A stretch of DNA of 64,000 nt. It comes from Nocardia transvalensis. GTDB lineage: Bacteria; Actinomycetota; Actinomycetes; Mycobacteriales; Mycobacteriaceae. The stretch's first letter is position 1; each line of letters opens with the position of its first letter. Both the position numbers and the translations under genes were made by a program. The stretch is from positions 434,001 to 498,000 of the forward strand of contig NZ_JADLQQ010000002.1 of the NCBI RefSeq assembly GCF_015477765.1, read 5' to 3'. The notes beneath the pieces are model-generated. The model had not been told where the DNA came from, did no database searches, and worked only from the letters and a program-made list of their open reading frames with translations. Positions 17,338 through 27,186 of the stretch are shown piece after piece.

Positions 17338-18315
17338 TTACTCGACCAGCTTTTCGCTCTTCAGCCAGTCGTAGGCGACATCGGCGGGATCCTCGCCATC
17401 GATGTCGACGCGACCGTTGAGCTCCTGCATCAGGTCGTTGGTGAGGTGTTCGGAGATCGTCCCGATCAGGGGGCGCAGCTGCGGGTAGCGGTCGATGATC
17501 GCGCCGCGCACCACGGCCGTGCCGCTATAGGGCAGGAAGAACTTCTTGTCATCGTCGAGCACGACGAGCTTCAGGTTCTTGACCCGGCCGTCGGTGGTGT
17601 AGATCATGCCGAAGTTACACGGCGCGCTTCGTGCCGTCGCGGTGTAGACGACCCCGGCGTCCATCCGTGTGACGTTGCCGGCCGGAACACCGTTGGGATC
17701 GTTGTAGGCGATCCCGTACTTCTGCAGCATGGGGATGAAACCGTCGGAGCGGCTGAAGAATTCGTCGTCGACGCAGAACGTCCGATCGGCGACGGGGAGC
17801 GCGGCCACGTCGGACAACGACTTCACCTGCAGGCGTTCGGCGGTCGGCGCCGCGGCGCCGAATGCGTAGGTGTCGTTGAAATTTGCCGGTGGAAGCCACT
17901 CCAGGTTGTGGTCGCGCTTCTCGATGTCATGCACACGCTGCCAGAGTTCGTGCGGGTCCGCGATCGTCTCGGTCTCGTTGTGGTAGTTGACCCACCCGGT
18001 GCCCGTGTACTCCCAGAGCACATCGGCGTCGCCGTTGAGCTGCGCCTGCCGAGACGAGGCCGAACCCGGCGCCCCGGTCAGGTCGGTGACCTTCGCGCCC
18101 GCCGCGGCCAGGTAGGTCGCGGTGATCTTGCCCAGCAGCACGCCCTCGGTGAAGCTCTTCGATGTGACGACCAGCTTCGCGCCGTCGAGCGGCCGCTCAC
18201 CGTCGGGCAGATGCGCGTCGTGGAACGTTCCCGACGAACTCACCAGCCCGCACCCGGCGAGCATCGACATCGTCGCGACGAGTGCGCACAGCAGCCGGGC
18301 TCGTGGCGATCTCAT
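17338..18315 (-). CDS. OpuC/ProX-type substrate-binding lipoprotein
   Basis: A 325-residue lipoprotein: the signal peptide ends in a lipobox with Cys22 (MLAGC), then a periplasmic-binding fold of the quaternary amine type. Diagnostic strings are VTSKSFTEGVLLGKI near 50 and DVLWEYTGTGW near 100. It should capture glycine betaine, choline, proline betaine or a similar compound outside the membrane and pass it to the adjacent permeases. Its ATG overlaps the permease stop by four bases. It is the last gene of a four-gene operon. Confidence 0.88.
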   Translation of the reverse strand: MRSPRARLLCALVATMSMLAGCGLVSSSGTFHDAHLPDGERPLDGAKLVVTSKSFTEGVLLGKITATYLAAAGAKVTDLTGAPGSASSRQAQLNGDADVLWEYTGTGWVNYHNETETIADPHELWQRVHDIEKRDHNLEWLPPANFNDTYAFGAAAPTAERLQVKSLSDVAALPVADRTFCVDDEFFSRSDGFIPMLQKYGIAYNDPNGVPAGNVTRMDAGVVYTATARSAPCNFGMIYTTDGRVKNLKLVVLDDDKKFFLPYSGTAVVRGAIIDRYPQLRPLIGTISEHLTNDLMQELNGRVDIDGEDPADVAYDWLKSEKLVE

Positions 18316-19049
18316 GAGACACCTCGCGGGGTCGCGGCCAGTTCGACGAGTCTGCCGAGCCAGTCGATCGTCAACGCCAGCAGCCCGACGAGGATGGCGC
18401 CGGAGATGAGCAGCTTGGGCAGGAACAGGGTGACACCGGTCGTGATCAGCGTGCCGAGGCTGGTCGCGCCGATGAACGTGCTCAGCGTCGCGGTACCGAC
18501 CAGAATGACCAGTGCGGTGCGCACACCGTTGAGGATCACCGGCACCGCGAGCGGCAACTCGACCTGGAACAGCGTGCGCGCACCCGAGAAGCCGATGCCG
18601 CGCGACGCCTCGATCGTGCGCTGATCCACCTGCCGCAGCCCGATGATCGTGTTCTGCAGGATCGGCAGGATCGCGTAGACGACCAGACCGACGACCGCCG
18701 TGCGGAATCCGGTGCCCAGCCAGAAGGTGAACAGGACGAGCAGACCGACCGCGGGCGCGGCCTGGCCGATATTGGCGATGTTGACGGCCACCGGCTCGAG
18801 CCGCTTCAACGCGGGGCGGGTCAGCGCGATACCCAGCGGAATCGCGACGACGACCACGATCAGCGTGGCCACCACGGTCAGCTTGATGTGGGCGAGGATC
18901 GTGCTCTGCAGGTTGGCCCAGCCGAGGGACGCCTGCTCGGTCGCGGTGAACGTCGTGGACCGATACCACAGGGCGTATCCGATTCCGATGACGAGAATGA
19001 TGATCGGTTCGAACCACACGTCGATCGGAATGCGGCGCAGGCGGCTCAT
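18312..19049 (-). CDS. OpuC-type ABC permease (distal copy)
   Basis: A 245-residue permease with about six transmembrane helices. The coupling-helix motif ASRGIGFSGARTLFQVELPLA near residue 160 contacts the ATPase. It is one of two permeases in this importer of quaternary amines. It overlaps the upstream ATPase stop and the downstream binding-protein start by ATGA, so all genes of the operon are translationally coupled. Confidence 0.88.
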   Translation of the reverse strand: MSRLRRIPIDVWFEPIIILVIGIGYALWYRSTTFTATEQASLGWANLQSTILAHIKLTVVATLIVVVVAIPLGIALTRPALKRLEPVAVNIANIGQAAPAVGLLVLFTFWLGTGFRTAVVGLVVYAILPILQNTIIGLRQVDQRTIEASRGIGFSGARTLFQVELPLAVPVILNGVRTALVILVGTATLSTFIGATSLGTLITTGVTLFLPKLLISGAILVGLLALTIDWLGRLVELAATPRGVS

Positions 19050-20296
19050 GAGTGCCCGGCCGATCCGGGTTCGTCGTCGGCGGCGACCACCGGGGTCGGC
19101 GCCGGATCGGTGCCGTCGACGTAGGTTTCGTAGGAGAGGTCCCGCTCCTCGGCGCGCACGTCGGCGAGTTTGGTGCGGATCGTGTCGGTCACCGAGTCGA
19201 TGCTGAGCGAGCCGACCACCGCGCCGCGGCCGTCGGTGACGAGTGCGGCGCCCTGGCTGGCGGCGAGCATCGCGTCGAGCGCGTCGTTGAGGGTCGAGGA
19301 CCGCGCGACGACGGGCAGGCGCCGATCGAGATAGTCGGAGATCTCCGGTTTGGTTGCCACCTCCTCGAGCGTGGGCCACGACCGCGGCCGCCCGGCCGCA
19401 TCCACGACGACGATCCAGCTGTGCCCGGCGGCCTTCGCGCGGTCGATCACCGCCTGCGCCGGTTCGCCGATGCGGGCGGTGACCACCTCGTCGCAGTCGA
19501 TGTCGCGCACCCGCTGCACGGTCAGATACGCCAGCTTCGCGCCGGATCCGACGAACTCCTCCACGAACGGCGTGGCCGGGTCGGTGAGGATTTCCTCCGG
19601 GCGCGCGTACTGCTCGACGTGACCGCCCTCGGACAGGATGAGCACCTTGTCGCCGAGCTTGGTGGCCTCCTCGAAATCATGGGTGACGATCACGATCGTC
19701 TTGCCGAGTTCGTGCTGGATCCCGATCAGGCTGTCCTGCAGCCGAACCCGGGTGATCGGATCGACCGCGCCGAACGGCTCGTCCATGAGCAGAACCGGCG
19801 GGTCCGCCGCAAGCGCACGCGCGACGCCGACGCGCTGCTGTTGACCGCCGGACATATCCTTGGGCAGCCGGTCGGCGAAGGTGCCCGGGTCCAGACCGAC
19901 CAGATCGAGCAGGTAATCGGTGCGCTCGGCGATGCGCTTGCGGTCCCAGCCGAGCACCCGCGGGATGGCGCCGACATTCTTGGCCACCGTCCAGTGCGGG
20001 AACAGGCCGCCGGACTGGATGACGTATCCGATCGACTGCCGCAGCTTGTCGGGATCTTCCCTGGTGACGTCGCGACCGCCGATGAAGATTCGGCCCTCGC
20101 TCGGTTCGATCAGCCGGTTGATCATCTTGAGGGTGGTCGTCTTGCCGCAACCGGACGGGCCGACGAACGCCACGATATCGCCGGCCTCGATCTCGAGGTC
20201 GAGGCGTTCGACCGCCGGTTTCTCCTGGCCCTTGTAGCGTTTGACGACCGAGTCCAAGTGGATGGACGCGCCGGTCACGGTCCGTTCGCCGGTCAT
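19046..20296 (-). CDS. OpuC/ProV-type ABC transporter ATPase with C-terminal CBS pair
   Basis: A 416-residue ATPase. Walker A (GPSGCGKTTT) starts near 46, the signature MSGGQ is at 148-152, and Walker B LLMDEP is near 169-174, followed by the H-loop VTHDFEEA. From about 250 a CBS-domain pair follows, as in OpuA/OpuC ATPases where it senses ionic strength or c-di-AMP; the C-terminal 30 residues are acidic. It powers uptake of compatible solutes. ATG 20296 overlaps the proximal permease stop by four bases. Confidence 0.9.
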   Translation of the reverse strand: MTGERTVTGASIHLDSVVKRYKGQEKPAVERLDLEIEAGDIVAFVGPSGCGKTTTLKMINRLIEPSEGRIFIGGRDVTREDPDKLRQSIGYVIQSGGLFPHWTVAKNVGAIPRVLGWDRKRIAERTDYLLDLVGLDPGTFADRLPKDMSGGQQQRVGVARALAADPPVLLMDEPFGAVDPITRVRLQDSLIGIQHELGKTIVIVTHDFEEATKLGDKVLILSEGGHVEQYARPEEILTDPATPFVEEFVGSGAKLAYLTVQRVRDIDCDEVVTARIGEPAQAVIDRAKAAGHSWIVVVDAAGRPRSWPTLEEVATKPEISDYLDRRLPVVARSSTLNDALDAMLAASQGAALVTDGRGAVVGSLSIDSVTDTIRTKLADVRAEERDLSYETYVDGTDPAPTPVVAADDEPGSAGHS

Positions 20297-20937
20297 GAGA
20301 GTCCTTTTGCGATCGTGAGGCGTCCGAGGAGCACGAGCAGCGCGTCGAACACCAACGCGACGATGACGATGAGGATGGTGCCGGTCAAGGCCATCTCGAG
20401 GGAGTTCGCGCCACCGAGACGGGACAGGCCGTTGAAGATGAGCGAACCGAGGCCCGGTCCGAGGACATAGGCGACGATGGCGGCGACGCCGACGATCATC
20501 TGGGTCGAGACTCGGATGCCGGTGAGTATCACCGGCCAGGCGATCGGCAATTCGACGGTCAGCAGAATGCGCCATCGCGAAAAGCCGATGCCGCGTGCGG
20601 ATTCGACGACCGAGGCCGGCACCGACCGCAGACCCACGATCGCGTTGCCGATCACCGGCAGCGCCGCGAAGAACGCCAGCATGAGGAACGACGGCACCAC
20701 GCCCAGTCCGAACGGCACCAGCAGCAGTGCCAGCAGCGCCAACGAGGGTATCGTCAGCGCGACCCGGCTCGAGGTCAGCGACAGTGCCGACAACAGCGGC
20801 AGCCGATAGACCGCCACGGCGATGAGGACGGCGACGACGGTCCCGACCAGGACCGTCTGAAACGCCAGCGAGGCATGCTGATAGGTGAGGAACGCCAGGA
20901 CTTCTCCCCGTCCTCGGAGGTAACTCCACAAATCCAC
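20293..20937 (-). CDS. OpuC-type ABC permease (proximal copy)
   Basis: A 214-residue permease with about five to six helices, the first gene of the operon. The motif ESARGIGFSRWRILLTVELP is the ATPase coupling loop. GTG 20937 is chosen as start because it gives the normal family length and a GATGGGA site precedes it; the frame is open to an ATG at 21066, but that extension of 43 residues is hydrophilic and unlike the family. The 126-base gap to the carboxylesterase gene upstream could hold the operon promoter. Confidence 0.85.
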   Translation of the reverse strand: MDLWSYLRGRGEVLAFLTYQHASLAFQTVLVGTVVAVLIAVAVYRLPLLSALSLTSSRVALTIPSLALLALLLVPFGLGVVPSFLMLAFFAALPVIGNAIVGLRSVPASVVESARGIGFSRWRILLTVELPIAWPVILTGIRVSTQMIVGVAAIVAYVLGPGLGSLIFNGLSRLGGANSLEMALTGTILIVIVALVFDALLVLLGRLTIAKGLS

Positions 20938-21062
20938 GGGATTCCCATCGTCGGCGGGCACGTGTCTGCGCGCAGTCACCGGACGCGCAGCCGTCAAAGA
21001 GTAATCGATACCGCGCGTTCGGTTCCGGACGGCGCGCGGCGGGCGGTTCGCCGCAATCCCGT

Positions 21063-22538
<1,476 letters not shown>

Positions 22539-22624
22539 GCTGATGAGAATGCGCCATCTCTCGCGAGATCGAAACTGGTACTGGCGTACCAGCGAGCCCA
22601 GTTTTCACCAGCTTTCGTCGCAGA

Positions 22625-22652
22625 TTCGTTTCGTATGTCTCAACGAAACGAA
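22625..22652. repeat. 10-bp inverted repeat of TTCGTTTCGT
   Basis: TTCGTTTCGT (22625-22634) and ACGAAACGAA (22643-22652) are perfect inverted copies around 8 bases; the right arm continues as a CGAAA repeat. A further TTTCGTTTCGT copy occurs at 22748-22758, and CGAAAC recurs at 22779-22784. This AT-richer stretch is upstream of the coiled-coil gene. Confidence 0.6.
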
Positions 22653-22692
22653 ACGAAAGAAAATCAGAGAATTGAGCGAGGGGAACCTCGCG

Positions 22693-22727
22693 CTGACCTC
22701 CGATAAGGTTCACTTATCGGAGGTCAG
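22693..22727. promoter_or_regulatory. perfect 15-bp inverted repeat upstream of coiled-coil gene
   Basis: CTGACCTCCGATAAG (22693-22707) and CTTATCGGAGGTCAG (22713-22727) are perfect inverted arms around GTTCA. There is no T run, and no gene ends just before it, so it is more likely a protein-binding or recombination site than a terminator. It lies 76 bases before the coiled-coil gene. Confidence 0.6.
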
Positions 22728-22767
22728 AAGGTTTGCGCCGCCTGGCATTTCGTTTCGTGTCGTTCCG

Positions 22768-22795
22768 TTTGATTTGACGAAACAAACGCTACGAT
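22768..22795 (+). promoter_or_regulatory. candidate leaderless promoter
   Basis: TACGAT (22790-22795) is a plausible -10 element with TTTGAT (22768-22773) 16 bases upstream as -35. Transcription would begin about 7 bases after the -10, essentially at the GTG start codon 22803, giving a leaderless mRNA. A TTTCGTTTCGT repeat adjoins the -35. Confidence 0.4.
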
Positions 22796-22802
22796 TTTGG
22801 TC

Positions 22803-23945
22803 GTGTCGAACGTCTGCAACTATCCCGGCTGCTCGCGACTCATCACGCGCGGCGGCGGACCGGGCCGCCCCTCGGAGTACTGCGACCACCCCGACCACAC
22901 CCGATGGCGGGCCTGGCGGGAGCGTCAACGACGGCAACAGGAGGAGGAGACCCCGGCCGCCAACGTCACTGTGACGCAACAGGGTCCGGTGACGACGGCA
23001 CGGTTGCGGGCCGATGAGCTGCTCGGACAGTTCCGCACCCTGGCCGAACAGCTGGGCACCACCCTCACCGCGGCGGTGAGCGAACTGTCCACCCTGGCCG
23101 ATCCGTCCGTCGCCGAGGCGCAGGTTCAAGCGGTGCAGGCGGATGCGGCGCGACGCATCGCCGAGGCCGAGATGGCCACGGTCGCCGCCGAACAGGCCCG
23201 CCGCGAGGCCGAGGAGGCGCGGGCGGCCGCCGAATCCGCGGCCGAGGACGCCGCCGCTGCCGCCGAAGCCGCCGAGGCCCGCATCGCCGAGGCGCTGGCC
23301 GCCCGCGACGACGCCCTCGCCGAGGTCGAACGGGTCACCAAACAGGCCGCCGACGACGTATTCGCCGCCCGCTCCGAGGCCGAGGCCGAAATCCGCACGA
23401 TCCGCCGCGAGACCGCCGAGGACATCGAGCGCGCCCGCGAACAGGCCGGCGAGGAGATCGCCCTGGCCCGCCAGAAGGCCGCCGCCGACATCGAGCGCGC
23501 CAAACGCGAAGCCGCCCAGCAGATCACCGCTGCCGCCGCCGAACGCGACCTGGCCGTGCAGCGCGCCGCCGATGCCGAACGCGCCATCGACCGCGCCGAG
23601 GCCGCCGTCGCCGAACGCGCGCAGGCGCTGGCCGACACCCGAGCCGAACTCGACCGAATGCGCACCGACCTGACCGCCGCCCGCGCCGACGTCACCGAGG
23701 CCCGCCGCACCGCCGCCGCCGACCTCACCGCCCTGCGCGCCGAATTCACCGCAACGCTGGAAAAATCGCGCCAGGAAGCCGCCGAACGCCTAGCTGCCGT
23801 CGACGACGCCCGCGCTCAAACCCTGGCCCGCGCCGAACGCGCCGAACGCCTGCTCGACGAGCTACTGGCCGAATCCCGGCGGGGGAGTGAGGGCGATCAG
23901 CCCAGGTATTCCGACTCGAGGACCAAGTCCTTCACCAGGGACTGA
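22803..23945 (+). CDS. zinc-motif coiled-coil protein (KfrA-like architecture)
   Basis: A 380-residue protein. An N-terminal putative zinc site is formed by Cys5 and Cys10 (CNYPGC) with Cys27 and His29/His32 (YCDHPDH). A basic stretch (about 34-46) follows, then almost continuous alpha-helical coiled coil from about 100 to 365, very rich in Ala, Glu and Arg with no proline. The layout resembles plasmid KfrA-type DNA-binding coiled-coil proteins, which autorepress through upstream repeats; this is architecture only, not proven homology. GTG 22803 is preferred to TTG 22797. The 3' end overlaps the convergent methyltransferase by 49 bases. Confidence 0.75.
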   Translation: MSNVCNYPGCSRLITRGGGPGRPSEYCDHPDHTRWRAWRERQRRQQEEETPAANVTVTQQGPVTTARLRADELLGQFRTLAEQLGTTLTAAVSELSTLADPSVAEAQVQAVQADAARRIAEAEMATVAAEQARREAEEARAAAESAAEDAAAAAEAAEARIAEALAARDDALAEVERVTKQAADDVFAARSEAEAEIRTIRRETAEDIERAREQAGEEIALARQKAAADIERAKREAAQQITAAAAERDLAVQRAADAERAIDRAEAAVAERAQALADTRAELDRMRTDLTAARADVTEARRTAAADLTALRAEFTATLEKSRQEAAERLAAVDDARAQTLARAERAERLLDELLAESRRGSEGDQPRYSDSRTKSFTRD

Positions 23946-24673
23946 TATTCGAGATGGGTCGAATGTTCGATGGTGCGCCAGGTCTTGCCTTCACTGTCGC
24001 GCATGTAGCGGAGGTAGTCCGGGGCGCCCGGCACTTTGACATTGTCGGCGACGACGACCGAGCCGGGGTGTAGCCAGCCGGCATCGAGGATCGTGCGCAA
24101 GTCGGTGAGGTAGGCGGACTTGAGGTGGTCGATGAAGAGGAAATCGACAGAGCCCGGGGTGAAGCCGTGCTCGTCGGTGAGGGTGCGGACGGTTCGGCCG
24201 CCGTCGCCGATCTTGCCGACCACGACGGCGACCCGGTCGGCCAGGCCCGCGTGGGCGATGACGGCGCGGGCGATATCCGCATTGGCGGGATTGGCTTCCA
24301 CCGAGACCAACCGCGCTCCCGGCGGCATCACACGGCCGGTGCGGACCGCGCTGTATCCGCAGTAGGCGCCGAGCTCGAGCAGCAGTTTCGGCTGGGTCCG
24401 GCCGATCGCGGCGTCGAGGATCTCACCCTTCTCGTCGCCGACATTCATCAGGATGCTGTGGTTGCGGGCAAAATCGTCGATGGCGGCGAGGACGCTGCCG
24501 GGATCACCGGCGGTCGCGTGGGCGAGCACGTGGTCGCGCAATGCGGCCTCGCGGCCGTCGCCCACCTGACCGGTCCGCTCGACCGTGCGCATACCGGCGG
24601 CCATGCGGAGGACCGACCAACGCAGAAACGGCAACCGGTCGCGCACTCGCGCCGCAATTCCACCGCCCGACAC
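23897..24673 (-). CDS. catechol O-methyltransferase-like SAM methyltransferase
   Basis: A 258-residue COMT-fold enzyme like the mycobacterial Rv1703c family. The SAM site is LLLELGAYCGYSAVR near 96-110 with the acidic SVEANP strand. Metal/catechol residues are visible as FLFIDHLKSAYL (Asp and Lys) and VVADNV (Asp-Asn). Family members transfer methyl from SAM to catechol hydroxyls with Mg2+. The N-terminal 40 residues are basic and amphipathic. It is a single gene convergent with the coiled-coil gene. Confidence 0.88.
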   Translation of the reverse strand: MSGGGIAARVRDRLPFLRWSVLRMAAGMRTVERTGQVGDGREAALRDHVLAHATAGDPGSVLAAIDDFARNHSILMNVGDEKGEILDAAIGRTQPKLLLELGAYCGYSAVRTGRVMPPGARLVSVEANPANADIARAVIAHAGLADRVAVVVGKIGDGGRTVRTLTDEHGFTPGSVDFLFIDHLKSAYLTDLRTILDAGWLHPGSVVVADNVKVPGAPDYLRYMRDSEGKTWRTIEHSTHLEYQSLVKDLVLESEYLG

Positions 24674-24781
24674 AGGCTCTCCTCCCGTAGGCAGACCCTC
24701 ATAGTAGGAGCGAACGCCCGGCTACGCATCCCGCGCCGACCGCTCGCCTGGCCGGGCTGTATCCGGGGGCGGCTGGGTCCG

Positions 24782-24811
24782 TGCCCACCGGTGGGAGGCC
24801 ACCGGTGGGCA
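24782..24811 (-). terminator. 13-bp hairpin after ferritin-like gene
   Basis: TGCCCACCGGTGG (24782-24794) and CCACCGGTGGGCA (24799-24811) pair perfectly with a GAGG loop, 10 bases past the stop of the minus-strand gene. There is no U tail, as is common in actinobacteria. It may insulate this gene from the methyltransferase gene downstream. Confidence 0.65.
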
Positions 24812-24821
24812 TCGAACGAGC

Positions 24822-25784
24822 TCAGTGACGGCCGGTGACTTCCTGGGCGATCGCCGCGAGCCGGGCCTGGGCGGCCGAGACGACACCGTGGCGGTTCTTG
24901 TTCGCTTCCTCGTAGGCGAGGATCGCGCGGACGTCGTCGGGCTTGTTCAGGTCCTTGATCGCGGCGACGGCCTGGCTGACGTTCAGGTCGTCGTAGTCAC
25001 GGATGGGCAGCTCATGGCGCTCGAGGACGCCGGTGGCCGTGCGCACCGAATGTAAGGCGTCGGCGGCCGCCTCGGCGCCTTCGCGGCGGGTGACCCGCTC
25101 GGCGGTCTCGAGGGCGGCGTCGCGGGAGGCGGTGAGAGTCTTGACCGCGACATCGCCCACGTGCGCGCCCCGCTCGAGCAGTTCGCCGAGCGCGGGCCGG
25201 GTGGAGCGGAAGGTGTCCAGCGCCCGGTCGAGCCCGCGGGCGGACCAGGTGACCGGGACGTTGATCGCCCTCACCGCGGTCCCCGTGGCCGCCTGAAGTG
25301 GCGTGCGGCGCAGGGCGGCCGGTCCGCCGAGGGCCTCCTCGACCAGGACGGTGGTCAGCCAGTCCACGGTCGCCTCGTGCGCGGTGATCAACCGCTCCGC
25401 CAGGGCCACGACGTCGGGTCGCTGGGCGGTGGTCGCGAGGGCCTTGATGTAGCGGGCGCGGTCGAGCAGCTGGTGTTCGAGCGCGAGGTCGCCGAGCAGC
25501 GCTTCGTCGAACGGCTGGGCCTGTTCGACCATCGCCTTGACCACGGCGGTGACCCGCCCGAGGAAGGGGCCGATCAGCGCCGGGACGCCGCCGAGTTCAC
25601 GGATGGCGGCCTCGATGGCCTCGGCGCGGGCGCGGGCGTTGTCGGCGTTCTCGGACAGTTCGCGGCGCACCGCCTCCGTCCGGGCCTGTGCGATACGGGT
25701 TTCCGCGATCTGGATTTCGGTATTGGTCAGATCGCGGACGGCACGCAGCTGCCCCAGCAGGGTAGTGATCTCGCGTGTGCTCAT
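24822..25784 (-). CDS. ferritin-like helical domain protein
   Basis: A 320-residue, almost all-helical protein without signal peptide. Residues 1-165 form a four-helix ferritin-like domain of the kind annotated in mycobacteria and nocardiae; a middle amphipathic helical stretch (about 170-255) follows; the C-terminal 60 residues (LPIRDYDDLNVSQAVAAIKD) resemble the short helical module of actinobacterial lipid-droplet or envelope proteins. Clear di-iron ligands are not evident, so enzymatic activity is not claimed. ATG 25784 follows an AAGGACGAGA-like site. Role unknown, perhaps stress or lipid-body related. Confidence 0.7.
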   Translation of the reverse strand: MSTREITTLLGQLRAVRDLTNTEIQIAETRIAQARTEAVRRELSENADNARARAEAIEAAIRELGGVPALIGPFLGRVTAVVKAMVEQAQPFDEALLGDLALEHQLLDRARYIKALATTAQRPDVVALAERLITAHEATVDWLTTVLVEEALGGPAALRRTPLQAATGTAVRAINVPVTWSARGLDRALDTFRSTRPALGELLERGAHVGDVAVKTLTASRDAALETAERVTRREGAEAAADALHSVRTATGVLERHELPIRDYDDLNVSQAVAAIKDLNKPDDVRAILAYEEANKNRHGVVSAAQARLAAIAQEVTGRH

Positions 25785-26037
25785 GGGAATCTCGTCCTTT
25801 GACGTTGACGCATCGGGTCGGCGCAACGCTGCACCGCTACTCGGACTACCCCGCACCGCCCTCCGATAACGGCCCCGCGAGTAATGACGGAAAGAAGTGG
25901 CTTGCGGTGGAGAACTTTTCGCGCCCGATCCGCACCGCACGTTTCTGAAAGCGCGACACCCTGCCCGCTTGCCAGGCTGATCGCAGTGCCGCGACCCGGT
26001 CGGGCGGTCGCGAGGCGCGAGCGAAGGAGGGTGGCCG

Positions 26038-27186
26038 GTGGCCGATCATCGAAAGACCATCGCGATCTACGGCGCGACCGGCTATTCCGGACGTTCGATC
26101 GCGAAAGAGCTCATCGCAATGGGACACGACGTACTGCTCACGGGCCGTTCGCCGTCGGCGCTGCGGCAGCTGTCGGCCGAACTCGGCGGCGTCGACCATC
26201 ATGTGGTGGAACTGGACGACAGCCACGGCTTGGCGGCCTTGGCATCGCGGGTGGGCACCCTGGTCAACGCCGCGGGACCGTTCGCCCGTACCTGTGCCCC
26301 GGTGGCCGCCGCGGCGATCGCGGGAGGATGCCACTACGTCGACATCAGCGGCGAGCAGCAGGCCATCCGAGCATTGTTCGACACCTACGGATCCGCCGCC
26401 GCGGCAGCCGATGTGGCCTTGGTGCCGTCTGCCGCCTTCTACGCGGCACTGGCGGATCTGCTGGTGTCGTTGGCGGCCACGGGATTCGAGCGGGTCGACG
26501 ATCTCGACCTCGCCTATCACATCACCGATTGGGTGCCCAGCGGCGCGGCCCTCGAGGCGCGGCTGCGCGGACTCGCGCTGCCGGTGATGGCGTTCGACGA
26601 CGGCCTGGTCGAACTGCGCGGGCAGCCACCGACCCGATCGATGGACTTCCCGGCACCGATCGGCCGCCGCCGCGTCGTCGCCTATCCGCTGCCGGAGGTG
26701 CTCACGATTCCCCGGCACGTGCCGGTCCGGCGCATCCGGCCCGCGATGACGGCCTCGACGGTCGTTCCGGCCTTCGCCGAACGGTTCGCACCGCAACTGT
26801 CGCGAGTGTTCGCCTGGGGCCTGCGGTCGCCGCTGTCCGGGGCCTTCGAACGGGTCGCGGTGGCCGCCGGTGGAGGAGTGCGCACCCGAATCGCCAACGA
26901 TCCCACGCACTTTCATATCGTCGCCCGGCTGTCGGGCGGCGGTATGCACCGCACCGCCGCGTTGTCGGGTCCGGGCATCTTCGACAGCACCGGCCCGATC
27001 GCGGCACGCATCGCGGGCCGCACGGTCGAGGACGACTTCACCGCGTCCGGCCCGCTCGCCGCGGCGGAGGTGGTGGACCCGGCGGAATTCCTGGATGCGT
27101 TGCGGGAGCGGGGGATTCGCTATCGGATCGACGACGCCGTCGTGGAACGGCACGACCCGGCGACCGTCAACGGCGAGTGGCGGTGA
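26038..27186 (+). CDS. saccharopine dehydrogenase-like NAD(P)-binding oxidoreductase
   Basis: A 382-residue protein with an N-terminal Rossmann fold (IYGATGYSGRSIAKEL, residues 10-25; TGRSP at 40) and the family string LVNAAGPFARTCAPV near 81, followed by CHYVDISGEQQ. The C-terminal part is an alpha/beta substrate domain. The family includes trans-acting enoyl reductase-like proteins and saccharopine reductases; no specific substrate can be read. GTG 26038 is chosen because AAGGAGGG lies just before it. Its 3' end overlaps the convergent methyltransferase by 20 bases. Confidence 0.85.
   Translation: MADHRKTIAIYGATGYSGRSIAKELIAMGHDVLLTGRSPSALRQLSAELGGVDHHVVELDDSHGLAALASRVGTLVNAAGPFARTCAPVAAAAIAGGCHYVDISGEQQAIRALFDTYGSAAAAADVALVPSAAFYAALADLLVSLAATGFERVDDLDLAYHITDWVPSGAALEARLRGLALPVMAFDDGLVELRGQPPTRSMDFPAPIGRRRVVAYPLPEVLTIPRHVPVRRIRPAMTASTVVPAFAERFAPQLSRVFAWGLRSPLSGAFERVAVAAGGGVRTRIANDPTHFHIVARLSGGGMHRTAALSGPGIFDSTGPIAARIAGRTVEDDFTASGPLAAAEVVDPAEFLDALRERGIRYRIDDAVVERHDPATVNGEWR

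Noticed and set aside
23126..23749. Ala/Ser/Arg-rich minus-strand frame within the coiled-coil gene
   Set aside because: Complement of repetitive Ala/Glu/Arg codons; no start context and no domain.
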